A stretch of DNA of 64,000 nt from NCBI RefSeq assembly GCF_030272615.1, contig NC_081415.1, positions 630,765,240 to 630,829,239 on the forward strand, written 5' to 3'. The notes beneath the pieces were generated by a model that saw nothing but the letters and a program-made list of their open reading frames with translations, was not told where the DNA came from and made no database searches. This stretch comes from Cryptomeria japonica. Lineage: Eukaryota; Streptophyta; Pinopsida; Cupressales; Cupressaceae. The position numbers and the translations under genes are program-made. Positions 1 to 10,801 of this stretch are shown here, piece by piece. Every line of letters begins with the position of its first letter. Positions within the stretch are counted from its first letter, which is position 1.

Positions 1-407
1 TAGAAGAAATAGGTGGGGATTGGGAGCAAGTGGGATTTGTAAGAGGATTTGACTAGGAGAGAGAATGAGTGAGAGTAATTAAAAATTGAAGAATAATATT
101 AAGTAGGATTGTGAGGGTTTCTAAAATAATTAATTAGATTAATGATGGATTAGGAAAAGGTGATTTGTAGGAATCACATAGATTAATTAATTAATTAAAG
201 GGGGGATTAAGAAGAATTAATTTTTGAGTACTTTAAAAGAAGAAGGGAAAATTGATTTATTAAATAAATCAATTATATTGACTATAGTGATAATATTAAT
301 TAGAATAAATTCAATTAATATTGAGAAAAATAAAGGCTAACACAATTAAATAAATTAATTATGTAGGAGGGTTAAATTAATTAAAATAATTAATTTAAGT
401 GTCTACA
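1..407 (-). repeat. 3' LTR of outer Tat element (partial)
   Basis: This matches 32188-32608 almost base for base and ends with TGTCTACA at 400-407, so in element orientation the LTR starts TGTAGACA. It holds A/T-rich palindromes such as TTGATTTATTAAATAAATC near 253-271. The rest of the LTR lies left of the window. Confidence 0.9.
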
Positions 408-423
408 TTTTGCCCTTCTTTTA
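408..423 (-). other. Polypurine tract of outer element
   Basis: On the minus strand this reads TAAAAGAAGGGCAAAA and directly abuts the LTR start TGTAGACA, the expected plus-strand primer position. The inner element has a matching AAAGAGGGGCAAA before its own 3' LTR. Confidence 0.75.
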
Positions 424-756
424 CGCAGCAGCAAAAATTGGCGGTGGGTATAAGATAGAAGAAAGAGGATGCCCCGACGTAAAGCATGGGTGGTGAATAC
501 CCCCTTGAGAATTTTTGGATTTTTTTGGATTTTTTTTTGGAAAACTCTTGAAAAGAAGAAAGAAAGATTGAGAATGATAAACAGACAAGAAAGAAAAGAA
601 GAAATGGTTGAGGAAATGTGAGAAGAGATAGAAGAAGGGGAGAGACGGAGGAGTGGGACCGGGAGGGGGCCCATATAAGCCACACAGGGCTCAATGAAGG
701 GTCATTGTCACACAAAGGTATTGGAGGAGAATAGAGCCCATAGAGCAGAAGGAGAG
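424..756 (+). promoter_or_regulatory. Possible promoter of the antisense PMD ORF
   Basis: This stretch holds no gene. A TATA-like CATATAAG sits at 672-679 after purine-rich sequence, about 80 bases before an ATG at 757 that opens a short reading frame ending at a consensus-like splice donor. It faces away from the element's own LTR promoter, so it could drive the antisense ORF. This is inference from sequence only. Confidence 0.4.
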
Positions 757-3399
757 ATGGATTGCATTCCTACACACAAGCATCGCGTAGAGAGTGTCTG
801 CCAACATGAGAGACTAGTCCACTGCGCCCCACCGGTATGTACCCTAGGCCCACTTTGTGATTTGGTAGTTTAGGGTAAAATTTTAGGGCTAAAATTACGC
901 TAAAAGTTTAGTGGAGCAGACGTGATGATCGTTGTTTTAGCACATGCACCCCTAGGTTAGTGAGAGCATTGGTGAATAACGCCAGTGCCCGTGGGGTTTG
1001 GGGTATTTGGGGCAGTCATACGCGAGTGGCGAAGGCGCCCGTCCTGGTCAGGGGTAGGGTCTAGGTCTGGGGTTGGAGGGGCAGCCTTTGGCACATCCGA
1101 CTGTGGCGTAGCGTGAGTGCCACGGTTTTGGCGCATGCACTAAGTATATCAACACGAGCGCCGAAAGGGATAAATAATGAAGAAGTAGAGGGGTATAAGT
1201 GCAGAAGTTGGGTTAGAGGGTAATATGGATGCCCTAGGCATAGGATAGGGTAGGCTTAGAAAGGATGACATGAGTTAATGGAGTGATTTTCTTGAATGTA
1301 GGTGGACTTAGGACCATTGGGATCGAGGGAGCACTAGCCAATGATGATGAGGCTATACAGGTGATTGGTGACAGACGAGTTGGAGATACTTTGTATAGTG
1401 GGATTGGATTTTGTCAGCCGATGGCTGAGGATTACAACACACACAACTATGATGACTACGTTGTTGGAGAGGTGGGATAATAGGACTTGTACCTTCCATC
1501 TACCCAAGGAGAGGGCACTATCACATTGTTGGACATGTGGAGGATCTCGAAGATCCCCATTCATGGTGTGATTCTTGAGTATAGACTGGATGCAATAGAT
1601 TTCTATCTATGGGAGGTTTGCCAGTGGGATACACTATCGATGGAGGACAAGACACAAATGCACTTAGGGAGAGCGATGGAGATTCAACACATTCCATCAT
1701 TGGTGCTCATGATATGTGGATTCCTTAGTGGATGATTGATTCCCGACTTGGGAGGACATGAGTTTTCGATTGGGTGGAGTCAATGTGTGTACTATATGGT
1801 ACATGATTGTGCAGAGTATGCATGGGGAGCAACGATACTCATGCAGTTGTATCATGACATTCATCTAGTTGTATATCGAGAGTGTGCGAGTCTATTGACA
1901 GGGGTGACCTTGCTTCATATATGGGAGTGGGAGCACATTGTAGTGACTCGACTAGTTGGAATACAAGACAAATGGCCACGATGACCTTATATAGACCGAT
2001 ACAAGGGGATATTGCATTATACTAGAAAGGGAGTTATATGGTTCTAGCAACACATTTTTGATGATCTAATGTAGTTTACATGGAGACCATTTTTGGACAG
2101 CGAGCGATGGAGGGGAGACTGGTAGCTACATTGGGCAAGGGTTGACATGTGGATTTTTGGGAGGTTAGTCTATGTGATGGAGTATTATGTGCCATATAGG
2201 GTGGCTTGACGGTCCGGAGAGGTTCAAGACATAGTGGGTGATGTGCCATTGTACCCACGACTGACATGAGAGGCAGGGCATGGGGGTAGACTATGAGCCC
2301 TTTAGAAGACAGGACTAGCTTTCAGACAACAACCTATATGGTTTGGGATGAGTAGAGGGGTGTGGGAGAGGATCCTGCTATGACAAGAGCCTACAAGTGC
2401 TAGTGGGAGGCCCATTGGCGAGTATGATTGACTATTCCAGGGGTGTTGGAGTACGATGAGCTTCAGCCATTGGTGGATGAGATAGTTGGAGGAGAGGAGG
2501 ATGATCCTGCAAATAGAGCTATGGTGGAAGGAGGTAGGGGTGCCCAGAGGTAGAGGAGGGGAGGAGCATGAGGGAGAGGACCACAGGTGACCATGCCATT
2601 ACAAGCACAGGTACTAGTTGCAGCCATAGGCTAGGTTGTAGGATAGGTAGAGTGGGGAGGTGATGAGGCAGTACCCATGAACATTCCCAATGTACAGGTA
2701 CATGATGTCGGGATGCAGATTGATGACAAGATATCTTGGGGGGAGAATGACAGAGTCATACAGGAGAGGGATACAACCAAGGTGAGGATACAAACCCTCA
2801 AGGAGGAGATGCAGGTGGAGAGAGCGAGGGTGGACAACCTGTAGGCTGAGGTGGGGAGGTTGCAGAGGGAGCTAGATGATTTGACAGAGAGCCTTCAGAG
2901 GGCTTAGAATGAGGTGGATGACTTGCAGAGGGAGGGGGGGATGTTGGAGGAGGCGAGGATGGGGACAGTGGTTGGAGAGCTACAAAGTACACTTCCATAG
3001 CAGGATGAGGATTTAGAGAGTCTCTGGGTCAAAGTGCAGAGAGAAGAGGCGGATGTGACTCACCTGTGAGGAGAGAGGGATACAACACAACATATGCTAG
3101 TCCCCGCAGGGATAGGTCAGATGTATGCAAATATGATGCAACAGTGGGAGAGGGAAGAGAGAGTAGGGCAGGAGGCTCCATACTATAGGGGATTATACCA
3201 TAGAGTCGTCCCAGCTGAGCAGAGGGCAACAACATGCACAAAGAGTGTGTGATCGCATAGGACATATAGTCAGCACCCGAGTCAGAGTCAGCAGATAGGG
3301 GGGTCAGTGGGTATGAGGCCATTGAGGACAAGGGTTGCAGGACCATCCAGGGGAGGAGGAGGAGATGAGGAGGTTCCTAGAGAGATAGGGGAGAGCTAG
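757..3399 (+). pseudogene. Antisense plant mobile domain (PMD, MAIN-like) ORF, decayed
   Basis: It lies between pol and the 3' LTR of the outer Tat element, in the opposite orientation. About 1450-1570 encodes LLERWDNRTCTFHLP and, one frame on, GEGTITL...KIPIHGVI. About 1795-1960 encodes EYAWGATILMQLYHD and LLHIWEWEHI. These match the conserved blocks of the PMD (aminotransferase-like mobile domain) of MAIN/MAIL proteins. About 2440-3200 encodes a Glu/Arg/Gln-rich coiled coil, and the frame ends GGGGDEEVPREIGES then TAG at 3397. A possible first exon is 757-834 (donor ACCG/GTATGT) with acceptor TGTAG at 1301. There are frameshifts and several TAG/TGA stops where Gln or Arg codons fit. Antisense ORFs at this place are known in Tat elements; PMD domains are known in plant transposons. 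Function is unknown. Confidence 0.72.
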
Positions 3400-5270
3400 C
3401 TCTGTGTGACATTGTATATTATTTTGACCCTTCAGGGAAACTATTGTACCATGATTGTCATATTCATTTTTAAGATATATATGATGTATGGTTTTTGGTG
3501 GTGTTTATGCATGCATGTACTTTATTATGGACATTATGATAGACATTGTTTATTGTTTATGATGTGATATATTGATGATGATTATGCATGTGTTGTGTTG
3601 ACCTATTTATGATGTAGGATGGATGCTTATATATGCATGTGCTTATGATATGTTATTGACACCTTGATGGATGCATGATGATTATCTCAACTTATATGAG
3701 CTATATGGATATATATTTTTTGTATTTTACGATGCATATTATAAAATGTTTGATGCATGATGTATTATTTTTGGATTCTTTGATGAATTTGAAGAAAGGA
3801 AGGATTTATAATATATGATGCCTAGTTGCTATTTGTTTGTAATGGACCAAAATTTGAAAATGCATAATTTGATTAAATGGATTGATCTATAATGAATATG
3901 TACACTATTATGGATAATGCAACAAAATTTGTAATGCAAGCTAAATGATGGACACACCATACAAAGTAAAAATGGATAATGCAACAAACTTTGTAATGCA
4001 AACTTAATGATGTACACACCATACAAAATAAAAATGAATAATGCATCACACAAAATAAAAATGAATAATGCACCTATATGGACAATGTAGAATTTTTGAG
4101 AATATGCCAATCATAATATAATGACTTGAGGTGGGATATAAGAAAATGGGGGGATTAAATTGAGGTCTCCAAAATGTGAAAGGGGGAAATGATCAGAAAA
4201 ATGCAATGATAGTAAATGGATAGGGAGATTTGTTGTGCACAAAATGTGGAGAGCCAACCTAGTTTGATATTTCCAAGGGTAGTCTACACCACTGATTATA
4301 GGAACCAGGATGTCATGAAAAACCCAACGTGTTGACTGACTCTCAGACAAACAGTTATGCCTTGCACACAACCATGCAAGTGTTGATAAACATTAATGCA
4401 GGGTTGTCGGTTCGTACAAGGAAAACCTTCAAATATGCCATACCACAAAAACATGCCCCAGTATACAAAAACATGCCCCAGTATACACCAGTCCATAACA
4501 TATTAGGATATAGAAGATCCTGACAGCCGTAAGTAGGTGTAGTCTTGGGATAGCAATTGGCACATGACCAACTAACATCTCTTGCCAAGAGTAAGACTTA
4601 GGATTGTGGATAAATTGTCAGACTAGGGAAGGATGTATCTCGATGGGAAAGAGTGACTGATGGATCTGAACAGGCAATAGAGCAGATGACATGGACACCT
4701 GAGTGCATATATGACACTTGACTATTGAGACTTGATGGAGTACATGTGGATGAGTGTTTGGATATCATGCAAGTCAAGAAGAAGATTAAGCTCAGGACTG
4801 GGAATTAAGCTCAGTTTCATGGGATGAAAGCTCAGTTTGATGGAATGATCCTTATTCATTATTTAGGAAAAGATGCATTGTCATATGGGTAATCTGTCTA
4901 TTGAAGGAATTTCAGTGGATGAGTGGATAATTTTCTTGTTAGAATGAATCAGACAATCGACAACAAATAGGGTGATGGATGCCATGGTAGAATTTTTATG
5001 CAGTGGCGTGGATTAGAGAATATGGATATCGGGTGGGTGGGTGGTGAAGATAGAGTCTAACCTGATAGATGATGGATCCAAAATATTTACCTTGATGCCT
5101 ATGAATAGGTTTTCACCAAGGTACTTTCCCATAGCGCCACAAAGTGGTTTTCACTGATGGACGAATTGATTTTTATCTTTACTTTTTTCTTTTTTCATTT
5201 TTTTGTATTTTTCTTGATTTTTGAGTTTTTGTATTTTTTGTTTTTTAGACAATTGGCGACCCTCTCAGGA
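3400..5270. other. Non-coding spacer between antisense ORF and outer pol
   Basis: No gene seen. It begins with TGATG/ATGCATG-rich low-complexity sequence (3480-3860), then holds a 62-bp tandem repeat and a 20-bp repeat (entered separately), and a T-rich tract at 5165-5249. It ends at the pol stop codon of the outer element. Confidence 0.7.
3910..4090. repeat. 62-bp tandem repeat
   Basis: Units start ATGGATAATGCAACAAA at 3910 and 3972 (period 62). Two truncated units beginning ATGAATAATGCA follow at 4034 and 4061. A 20-bp doublet of CAAAAACATGCCCCAGTATA lies further on at 4446-4485. Confidence 0.85.
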
Positions 5271-6298
5271 CTAGGCATAAAATCTCTTCAGGTGCATAAT
5301 GTTCATAGGATCATCCAAGGGATCTCGTTTGGGAGTAGCCAAATGATATGCCCTTGATCCATATTTTTCTATGATTACGTAAGGTCCAAGCCAATTAGGC
5401 TCGAACTTGCCTTTCTTTTCTCTTTCTTTAAGATTTTTCTGATTTTCCATAAGGACAAGATCACCAACTTCAAATTCCTAGGTTTTGACCTTCTTGTTGT
5501 AGCTCAAGCATAAACAATTTTGATATACCCGGAGATGGTTCAAGGCCTTAAGGCACCTTTCATCCAACAATTCTAGCTCTTGTAGCCTGGCAACTCTATA
5601 TTCCTCATCAAGGAGGATATTTTGCAAGGATACCCTTAGGGAGGGTATCTCTATCTCAAGAGGGAGGACAACTTCAAATCCAAAGACAAGGGAATATGGA
5701 GTGGCACCTGTGTGTGTGCGGATGGAGTGTGGTAAGACCACAAAGCAGGATGGAGTTGGAGATTCTAGTCACAACCATCTTTATTGACTGTCTTTTAAAG
5801 GATTTTGGTTAAGGTCTGATTAGAAGCCTCAACTTGACCATTGCCTTGTGGGTAATAGGGGCTGGAGAAGCAGTGTTGGATATCAAAATTCTAACAGAGC
5901 TCTTTAACATCTTGATTCTTCAAGGGTCTGCCATTATCTGTGATAATAACCTTGGGGATTCCATATCGACATATCAAATAGTTGAGAATGAATTTAGAGT
6001 TCTGTTTCCCTATGGTGAAGGTAAGAGGGATAACCTCCACCCATTTGGTGAAGTATTATGTGGCGGTAATGATGAATTTATGGCCATTGGAGGATGCAGG
6101 ATGGATTTTCCCAATGAGATAGAGCCCCCATTGTGAGAAGGGACAGGGTCAGATAAAAGGCTACAGATCCTATGATGGAGTGTGAATTTTGTCACCATGC
6201 TTCTGACAAGGGATACATTTCTTCACATAATTATATGCATCTTATTCCATTGTAGGCCAGTAGTATCCTATTTGCAAGAGATTTTTATCCATAGTGAG
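5271..6298 (-). pseudogene. Outer Tat integrase, C-terminal part
   Basis: Integrase inserts retrotransposon cDNA into the genome. On the minus strand the piece starts after the inner insertion with GYYWPTME, then the second half of the HHCC finger (CIPCQKHGD), the core with IITDNG near 5930 and GNGQVEAS near 5840, and the C-terminal region ending GPYVII...IMHLKRFYA and TAG at 5273-5271. The first catalytic Asp appears lost: the expected GLD before LIGK reads GLY near 6125. Several stops and frame changes are present. The missing His pair of the finger lies across the inserted element, at about 22345 (HSSG). Confidence 0.85.
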
Positions 6299-6799
6299 TG
6301 TAGTCACATAAATCTGTCCACTTAATTAAATGAATACTTAGTATTTATTTGATTATTTAATCATCAATTAATAATTAATTAAATTAATATTTAATTAATT
6401 CATCTTAACCCTCTTCTCCTATTAATTAAATAAATTATTCAATTTATTTGATTTAATTCACTTAACCAAATTCAGACCATTAATTAAATAAATAAATCAT
6501 ATATATTTAATTAAATATTCTCTCACATTTAAATAAATTAATATTTATTTAAATCCCCCAAAATCCCACCTCTCACATTTAAATAAATTAACATTTATTT
6601 AAATCACCTTTATCCTCTACCCACTTGCATTTTCCTACAAATGCAAGTTGCACAATTATTTTAAATAAATAATTTATTTAAATCACCTTTATCCTCCACC
6701 CACTTGTATTTTCCTACAAAAGCAAGTTGCACAACTATTTTAAATAAATTATTTATTTAAAATCCTATTTATACTCACCCACTTGAAACCTTTAATGGT

Positions 6800-7000
6800 T
6801 TCCCTTAAAGTCTTCAAACTTGATGGCTTCCTTCTATAGTCTTCTTAAGCCTTTAATGGTTTCCCTTAAAGTCTTCAAACTTGATGGCTTTAAAGTCTTC
6901 AAACTTAATGGCTTCCCTTAAAGTCTTCTTAAGACTTTAATGGTTTTCCTTAAAGTCTTCAAGCCTTTAATGGTTTCCCTCAAAGTCTTCAAGCATTTTA
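6800..7000 (+). repeat. Tandem 24-bp-type repeats in the LTR
   Basis: Repeated variants of AAAGTCTTCAAACTTGATGG and TTTAATGGTTTCCCTTAAAG. The equivalent block in the other LTR is 21038-21290 and is two units longer, which accounts for nearly all of the 47-bp length difference between the LTRs. Confidence 0.75.
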
Positions 7001-7632
7001 ATGCTTTATCTTCCTTTTTTCTCATTTAAATAAATTAATATTTATTTGAATATTTATCCAAATGCAAATTACACCATTTAATTGAAATAAATGATTTTAT
7101 TTTAATTTAAAATACCAAAATTTCTCCCACTTGCATTTTCCTACAAAATCCACTTGCATGCCCAAACCCCTTCTAGATTCTTCTAAACCCTTCCTAATTA
7201 ACCTAATCCATCCCCTAAATATTGTCACATTCCTAAGCAAATTGGAGTCACTTCTCAAAGACTCCAAAGTCTTTGAAAAGCAATTAATGCTTTGTGTGTT
7301 CAACAAATTAACCTCTAAAGTCTTCCAAACCACTTATGGCTCTTACATGACCATTAATGGTTAGTTTCACTTGCACCCATGGTTAAGGACTTTGACCCCT
7401 AACTTAACCCTCATGTAACCCATGTGTCTCTTCAAAGCATTTATTTCTTTGACTAGGGTAACCATCATGTCCCCTTGAGCATTTAATGCTCCTTATCTCT
7501 CCTCTCAAACCTCCTCATGGTGACACTTGTCAACATGGGATTGGGTTGAAAGTCTCACATGGATTGAATATCTTTCAATCCTAACCCTTGTTAAGATTAC
7601 TCAATCTTAACCCTTCATTTCCCCATTTCTTC

Positions 7633-7640
7633 TATAAATA
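7633..7640 (+). promoter_or_regulatory. TATA box of inner-element LTR
   Basis: TATAAATA lies in CTTCTATAAATAGAACCC, and the same element is at 21928-21935 in the other LTR. It is followed by a purine-rich stretch where the transcript would begin, making U3 about 1.35 kb. Confidence 0.7.
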
Positions 7641-8038
7641 GAACCCTTCTCCTCAAGCAAAGGAGGAAGCATTAGAGTATTGTTGTTATACTGGCATTAG
7701 CATAGAGCTTTCTCACAACATCACTATCTACACTTGCATAGCATTTGCTTATCATATTCAACTATCTTGAATCTCCATATGACATCCATGGCTAGTGCTA
7801 AAAGCTGAGAGCTACACTCATTTGGGACTTGGAGAGGAGAGGAACAAGGGAGGAGCAACTATGAGCATCTTGATTAGCTATTTTATTCTATGTTTATATG
7901 CTTTCTATTTCATGCTTAATATCTCTCTTGATATGCCTGTTTAGGATAATCTTTTGTTGTTAACACTAACGTTTGTTTCTTGTGCTCTTGTGTGTGTTGC
8001 CATCAAACAAATTTTCTAATCCTTTTTGCAGAGCATCA

Positions 8039-10473
8039 GTGAGACCACTTGAGTGTGCCCCACAGATACCTTTGTGCACTTTACGTAGTGCCCATTCAAC
8101 CTCCTGTTTATCTAGACACCTTAGGAGGGAACCATCAAAATGCCTTCTAAATAGGGTGTCTCCAAGGATAGTGTAATGGGAACAACGATGGATAAAGGTT
8201 TGTTGTTGGGTTTTGGTGAAGTGTGGAGGAATGGTGTTATCTCTCAGGTAAGTGAAGGTCTCTTGATACCAAGGGGATTCAGGACCAACGAGTACACACA
8301 CCATTCTAGACTCAGGTAGGTCATATGTCGGTATGAGGAGTTGCTCGACCAAAAACTCACATTTCTGACTATGTGTTGGCATCTGAAGGAGGGAACCAAT
8401 AGTGGCCAATGCATCTACAGCTCTATTGTTTGTGACAAAAAATATGCCTACCCCCAATGCATTCTGGGTGTGAGAACAATCAAAATACAATTTCGATGTG
8501 GAAGACATAGTGACATTCATTATGGATTCATCTGGAAATTCAGTGAGGATAGGGTGGTCACCTTGAAGCGGAGCGTCGACCATCTGATCTGCTATCACTT
8601 GTCCTTTGATTGCTTTTCTATCTACATATTCGATGTCGAACTCACTTAGTAACATGACCCATTTAGCAGTTCTCCCAGTGAGAGCAGCCTTTGATAAGAG
8701 ATACTTGAGAGGGTCGATCTTAGCAATCAATTTTGTTTTGTTGTTAAGCATGTAGTGTTGGAGTTTTTGTGTGTTGAAGACGAGTGCTAAGCATGCTCTT
8801 TCAGTAGGGGTATAATTGAGCTCATACCCTACTAATGTGCGACTGGTGTAGTATATAGCATGCTCTTTTCCTTGATCATATGTCTGTGCTAATAATGCCC
8901 CCAGTGCCACTACAGTTGCTGGTATGTACAAAAGGATTGGATGTCATGGAATGGAAGGCATAAGAACCAGAGGTGATGTGAGGTATTCTTTGAGTTTCTC
9001 AAAAGCCTTTTGACATAGGCAGTCCCATTTGAATTTGGTATCCTTGCGTAGTAAGTGTGCAAATGGGTGACATTTATCCGCGAGCTGTGAGATGAAGCAT
9101 CTGATGGATTGTAGATTTCCTTGGATGTTGCACACTTATCTGAGAGTCTTCCAGGGAAGAATTTCCATGATAGCTTTCACATTTGCAGGATCAACCTTTA
9201 TGCCTCTATGGGAAATAATCAAACCTAACAGTTTCCCAGATGTAACACCAAAGACACATTTATTGGGATTAAGGCGCAACTTATACTTTTCTAATCTCTC
9301 AAAGATTTGCCTTAAGATAGTGATGTGTTCATGTCTTGTCTTGGAATTTCCTAGGAGATCATCCACATAATCCTCCATTATTTTATGCAAAATGTCATGG
9401 AAAATTGTTATCATTTCTCGTTGATATGTTGCTTCAGCGTTCTTGAGACCAAAAGGCATGACTTGATAACAAAAGGTGCCCCATGGTGTTGTGAATGTTG
9501 TTTTTTGTTGGTCCTCTTCTGCGATGCTGACCTGATTGTATTAAAAAAATCCATCCATCCGTGATAACATTTCATTTCCCATTGTGAGATCTACAATCAT
9601 GTCTATGTTGGGGAGCGGGAAGTCATCCTTAGGGCAGGCTTTATTCAAGTCTTGGAAATCTCTGCAAATGTGGATGCCCCCAGTAGCTTTTCTGATAGGG
9701 ACAATGTTAGATACCCACTCAGGATAATCTATTGGTTTTATGAATCCCGTATCCAGCATATTTTGAAGCTTTGCTTGGACAAGGAGTGCAATATGTGGAT
9801 GCATCTTGCATAATTCCTGGTTTATAGGTTTAGCATCTGGATTAACAACAAGATTGTGGACTACTAAGTTGGGATCAAGACCTGGCATGTCAACATATGA
9901 CCAGGAAAAGTTGATCTTTGTTTCTGTGAGAAAAGTGATAAAGTTTTGTTCTCTTGATTCGAAAAGAACTTAGCAATGGCCACGTTCTTTGGGGTGTCTT
10001 CAGTGCCCACATTGATAGTGTTTGTTTCCTCTATCAGTAAAGTTGACATGTCTTGTTGTGGGGGAACAATGGTAGGGAGGTCAAGTCCCTCATCCTCAAG
10101 TGCCTGATCTAGGTTTTCACTTGTGGATACACCCTTTGTTTTTACTTTTTCCTCATCCAAAGGTACCTCAAGAAGGTTTTCACCTAAGGAATCATGATTT
10201 TTATTTTATTATCTTTTTGTGACTAAGGGCATTGACCTGACTACCAAAGTATCCTTTCTCATGTAGTTGAATCCCATGAATTTTGTTGCAGTCTTCTAAA
10301 TTGCACATAGTCATGAGAGCCATGAGAGCATTATCATCAACACATATGTCCAAAGCGGGTTTGTCTCGTTGGTCCCAATCTATAAGATCAGGGTAGACAA
10401 GTTGCAACTCATGTGGAGTGGAAGGGATTATGGGGGTGATGGTGTTGATATGGATATCGAATAAGATGTCATC
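8039..10473 (-). pseudogene. Duplicate copy of outer Tat pol (RT to aRNase H)
   Basis: On the minus strand this carries RT (MPGLDPNLVVHNL, FQDLNKACPKDDFP, MEDYVDDLL near 9370), the connection RNase H (YYTSRTLVGYELNYTP), part of the archaeal-type RNase H, and the integrase start (CGAHSSG) before the LTR. It is a near-identical second copy of 22334-25021. It lacks about 270 bases of the second RNase H (joined near 8430), which the other copy has; conversely it keeps about 30 RT bases near 9000 that the other copy lost. A stop ends the frame near 9541 and another break lies near 9870. Homology with the other copy stops at TCATC, 10469-10473. Confidence 0.88.
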
Positions 10474-10576
10474 CTAAGAGACACATCTACGCAGGTTAAA
10501 ACTAGTTCATGAGTGAATCCTCTCATCCTAAGAGACACATCTATGCAGGTTAAAACTAGTTCATGAGTGAATCGTC
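10469..10576 (+). repeat. Chimeric junction and 54-bp tandem duplication
   Basis: Outer-pol homology ends in TCATC (10469-10473), the same 5 bases that begin each 54-bp unit here (10469-10522 and 10523-10576, core CCTAAGAGACACATCTA). The inner element's primer-binding site and true 5' LTR should precede this sequence but are absent. Confidence 0.8.
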
Positions 10577-10801
10577 TCATTACTAGGTAGTTAAATCTGT
10601 AACACATCTTAGATTTCTCTACACCTTATCACATCAAAACTTATCAAACAAACAAGCAATTCAAAGAAGGAATTTCGGTTACATCCACCTTAAAGGTGCT
10701 AGAGATCCACGTGCAACACAATTCACCAACCATCAATCTCTCATTTCAACAAAAACTCATCATCATTTTCACACAACTTCAACAAAAAGCTTATAAACAA
10801 A

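Larger units (their letters stand above)
6294..8043 (+). mobile_element. Solo-type LTR of inner Tat element with both target duplications
   Basis: The LTR is 6299-8038 (1740 bp), starts TGTAGTCACATAAATC and ends GCAGAGCATCA. GTGAG flanks both sides (6294-6298 and 8039-8043), and outer integrase sequence continues on both sides. This is therefore an LTR with a complete target-site duplication and no internal region directly attached, the hallmark of a solo LTR. It contains a TATAAATA box at 7633-7640, repeated ATTTAAATAAATTAATATTT-type palindromes, and copies of a 24-bp unit with core GATGGCTTTAAAGTC. The copy at 20547-22333 has two more of these units. Confidence 0.88.

Noticed and set aside
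390..715. Minus-strand open frames next to the 3' LTR
   Set aside because: Composition follows the purine-rich tract; no domain. The plus-strand promoter reading is more likely.
3829..4110. Minus-strand open frames with repeated FILCDALFIFIL-like sequence
   Set aside because: Produced by the 62-bp AT-rich tandem repeat.
6299..10473. A 4.2-kb LTR containing a captured pol fragment
   Set aside because: GTGAG duplications sit at 8039-8043 and 22334-22338, exactly at the end of the 1.74-kb LTR, and the right copy continues seamlessly into outer pol and gag. The pol segment is therefore flanking DNA, not LTR.
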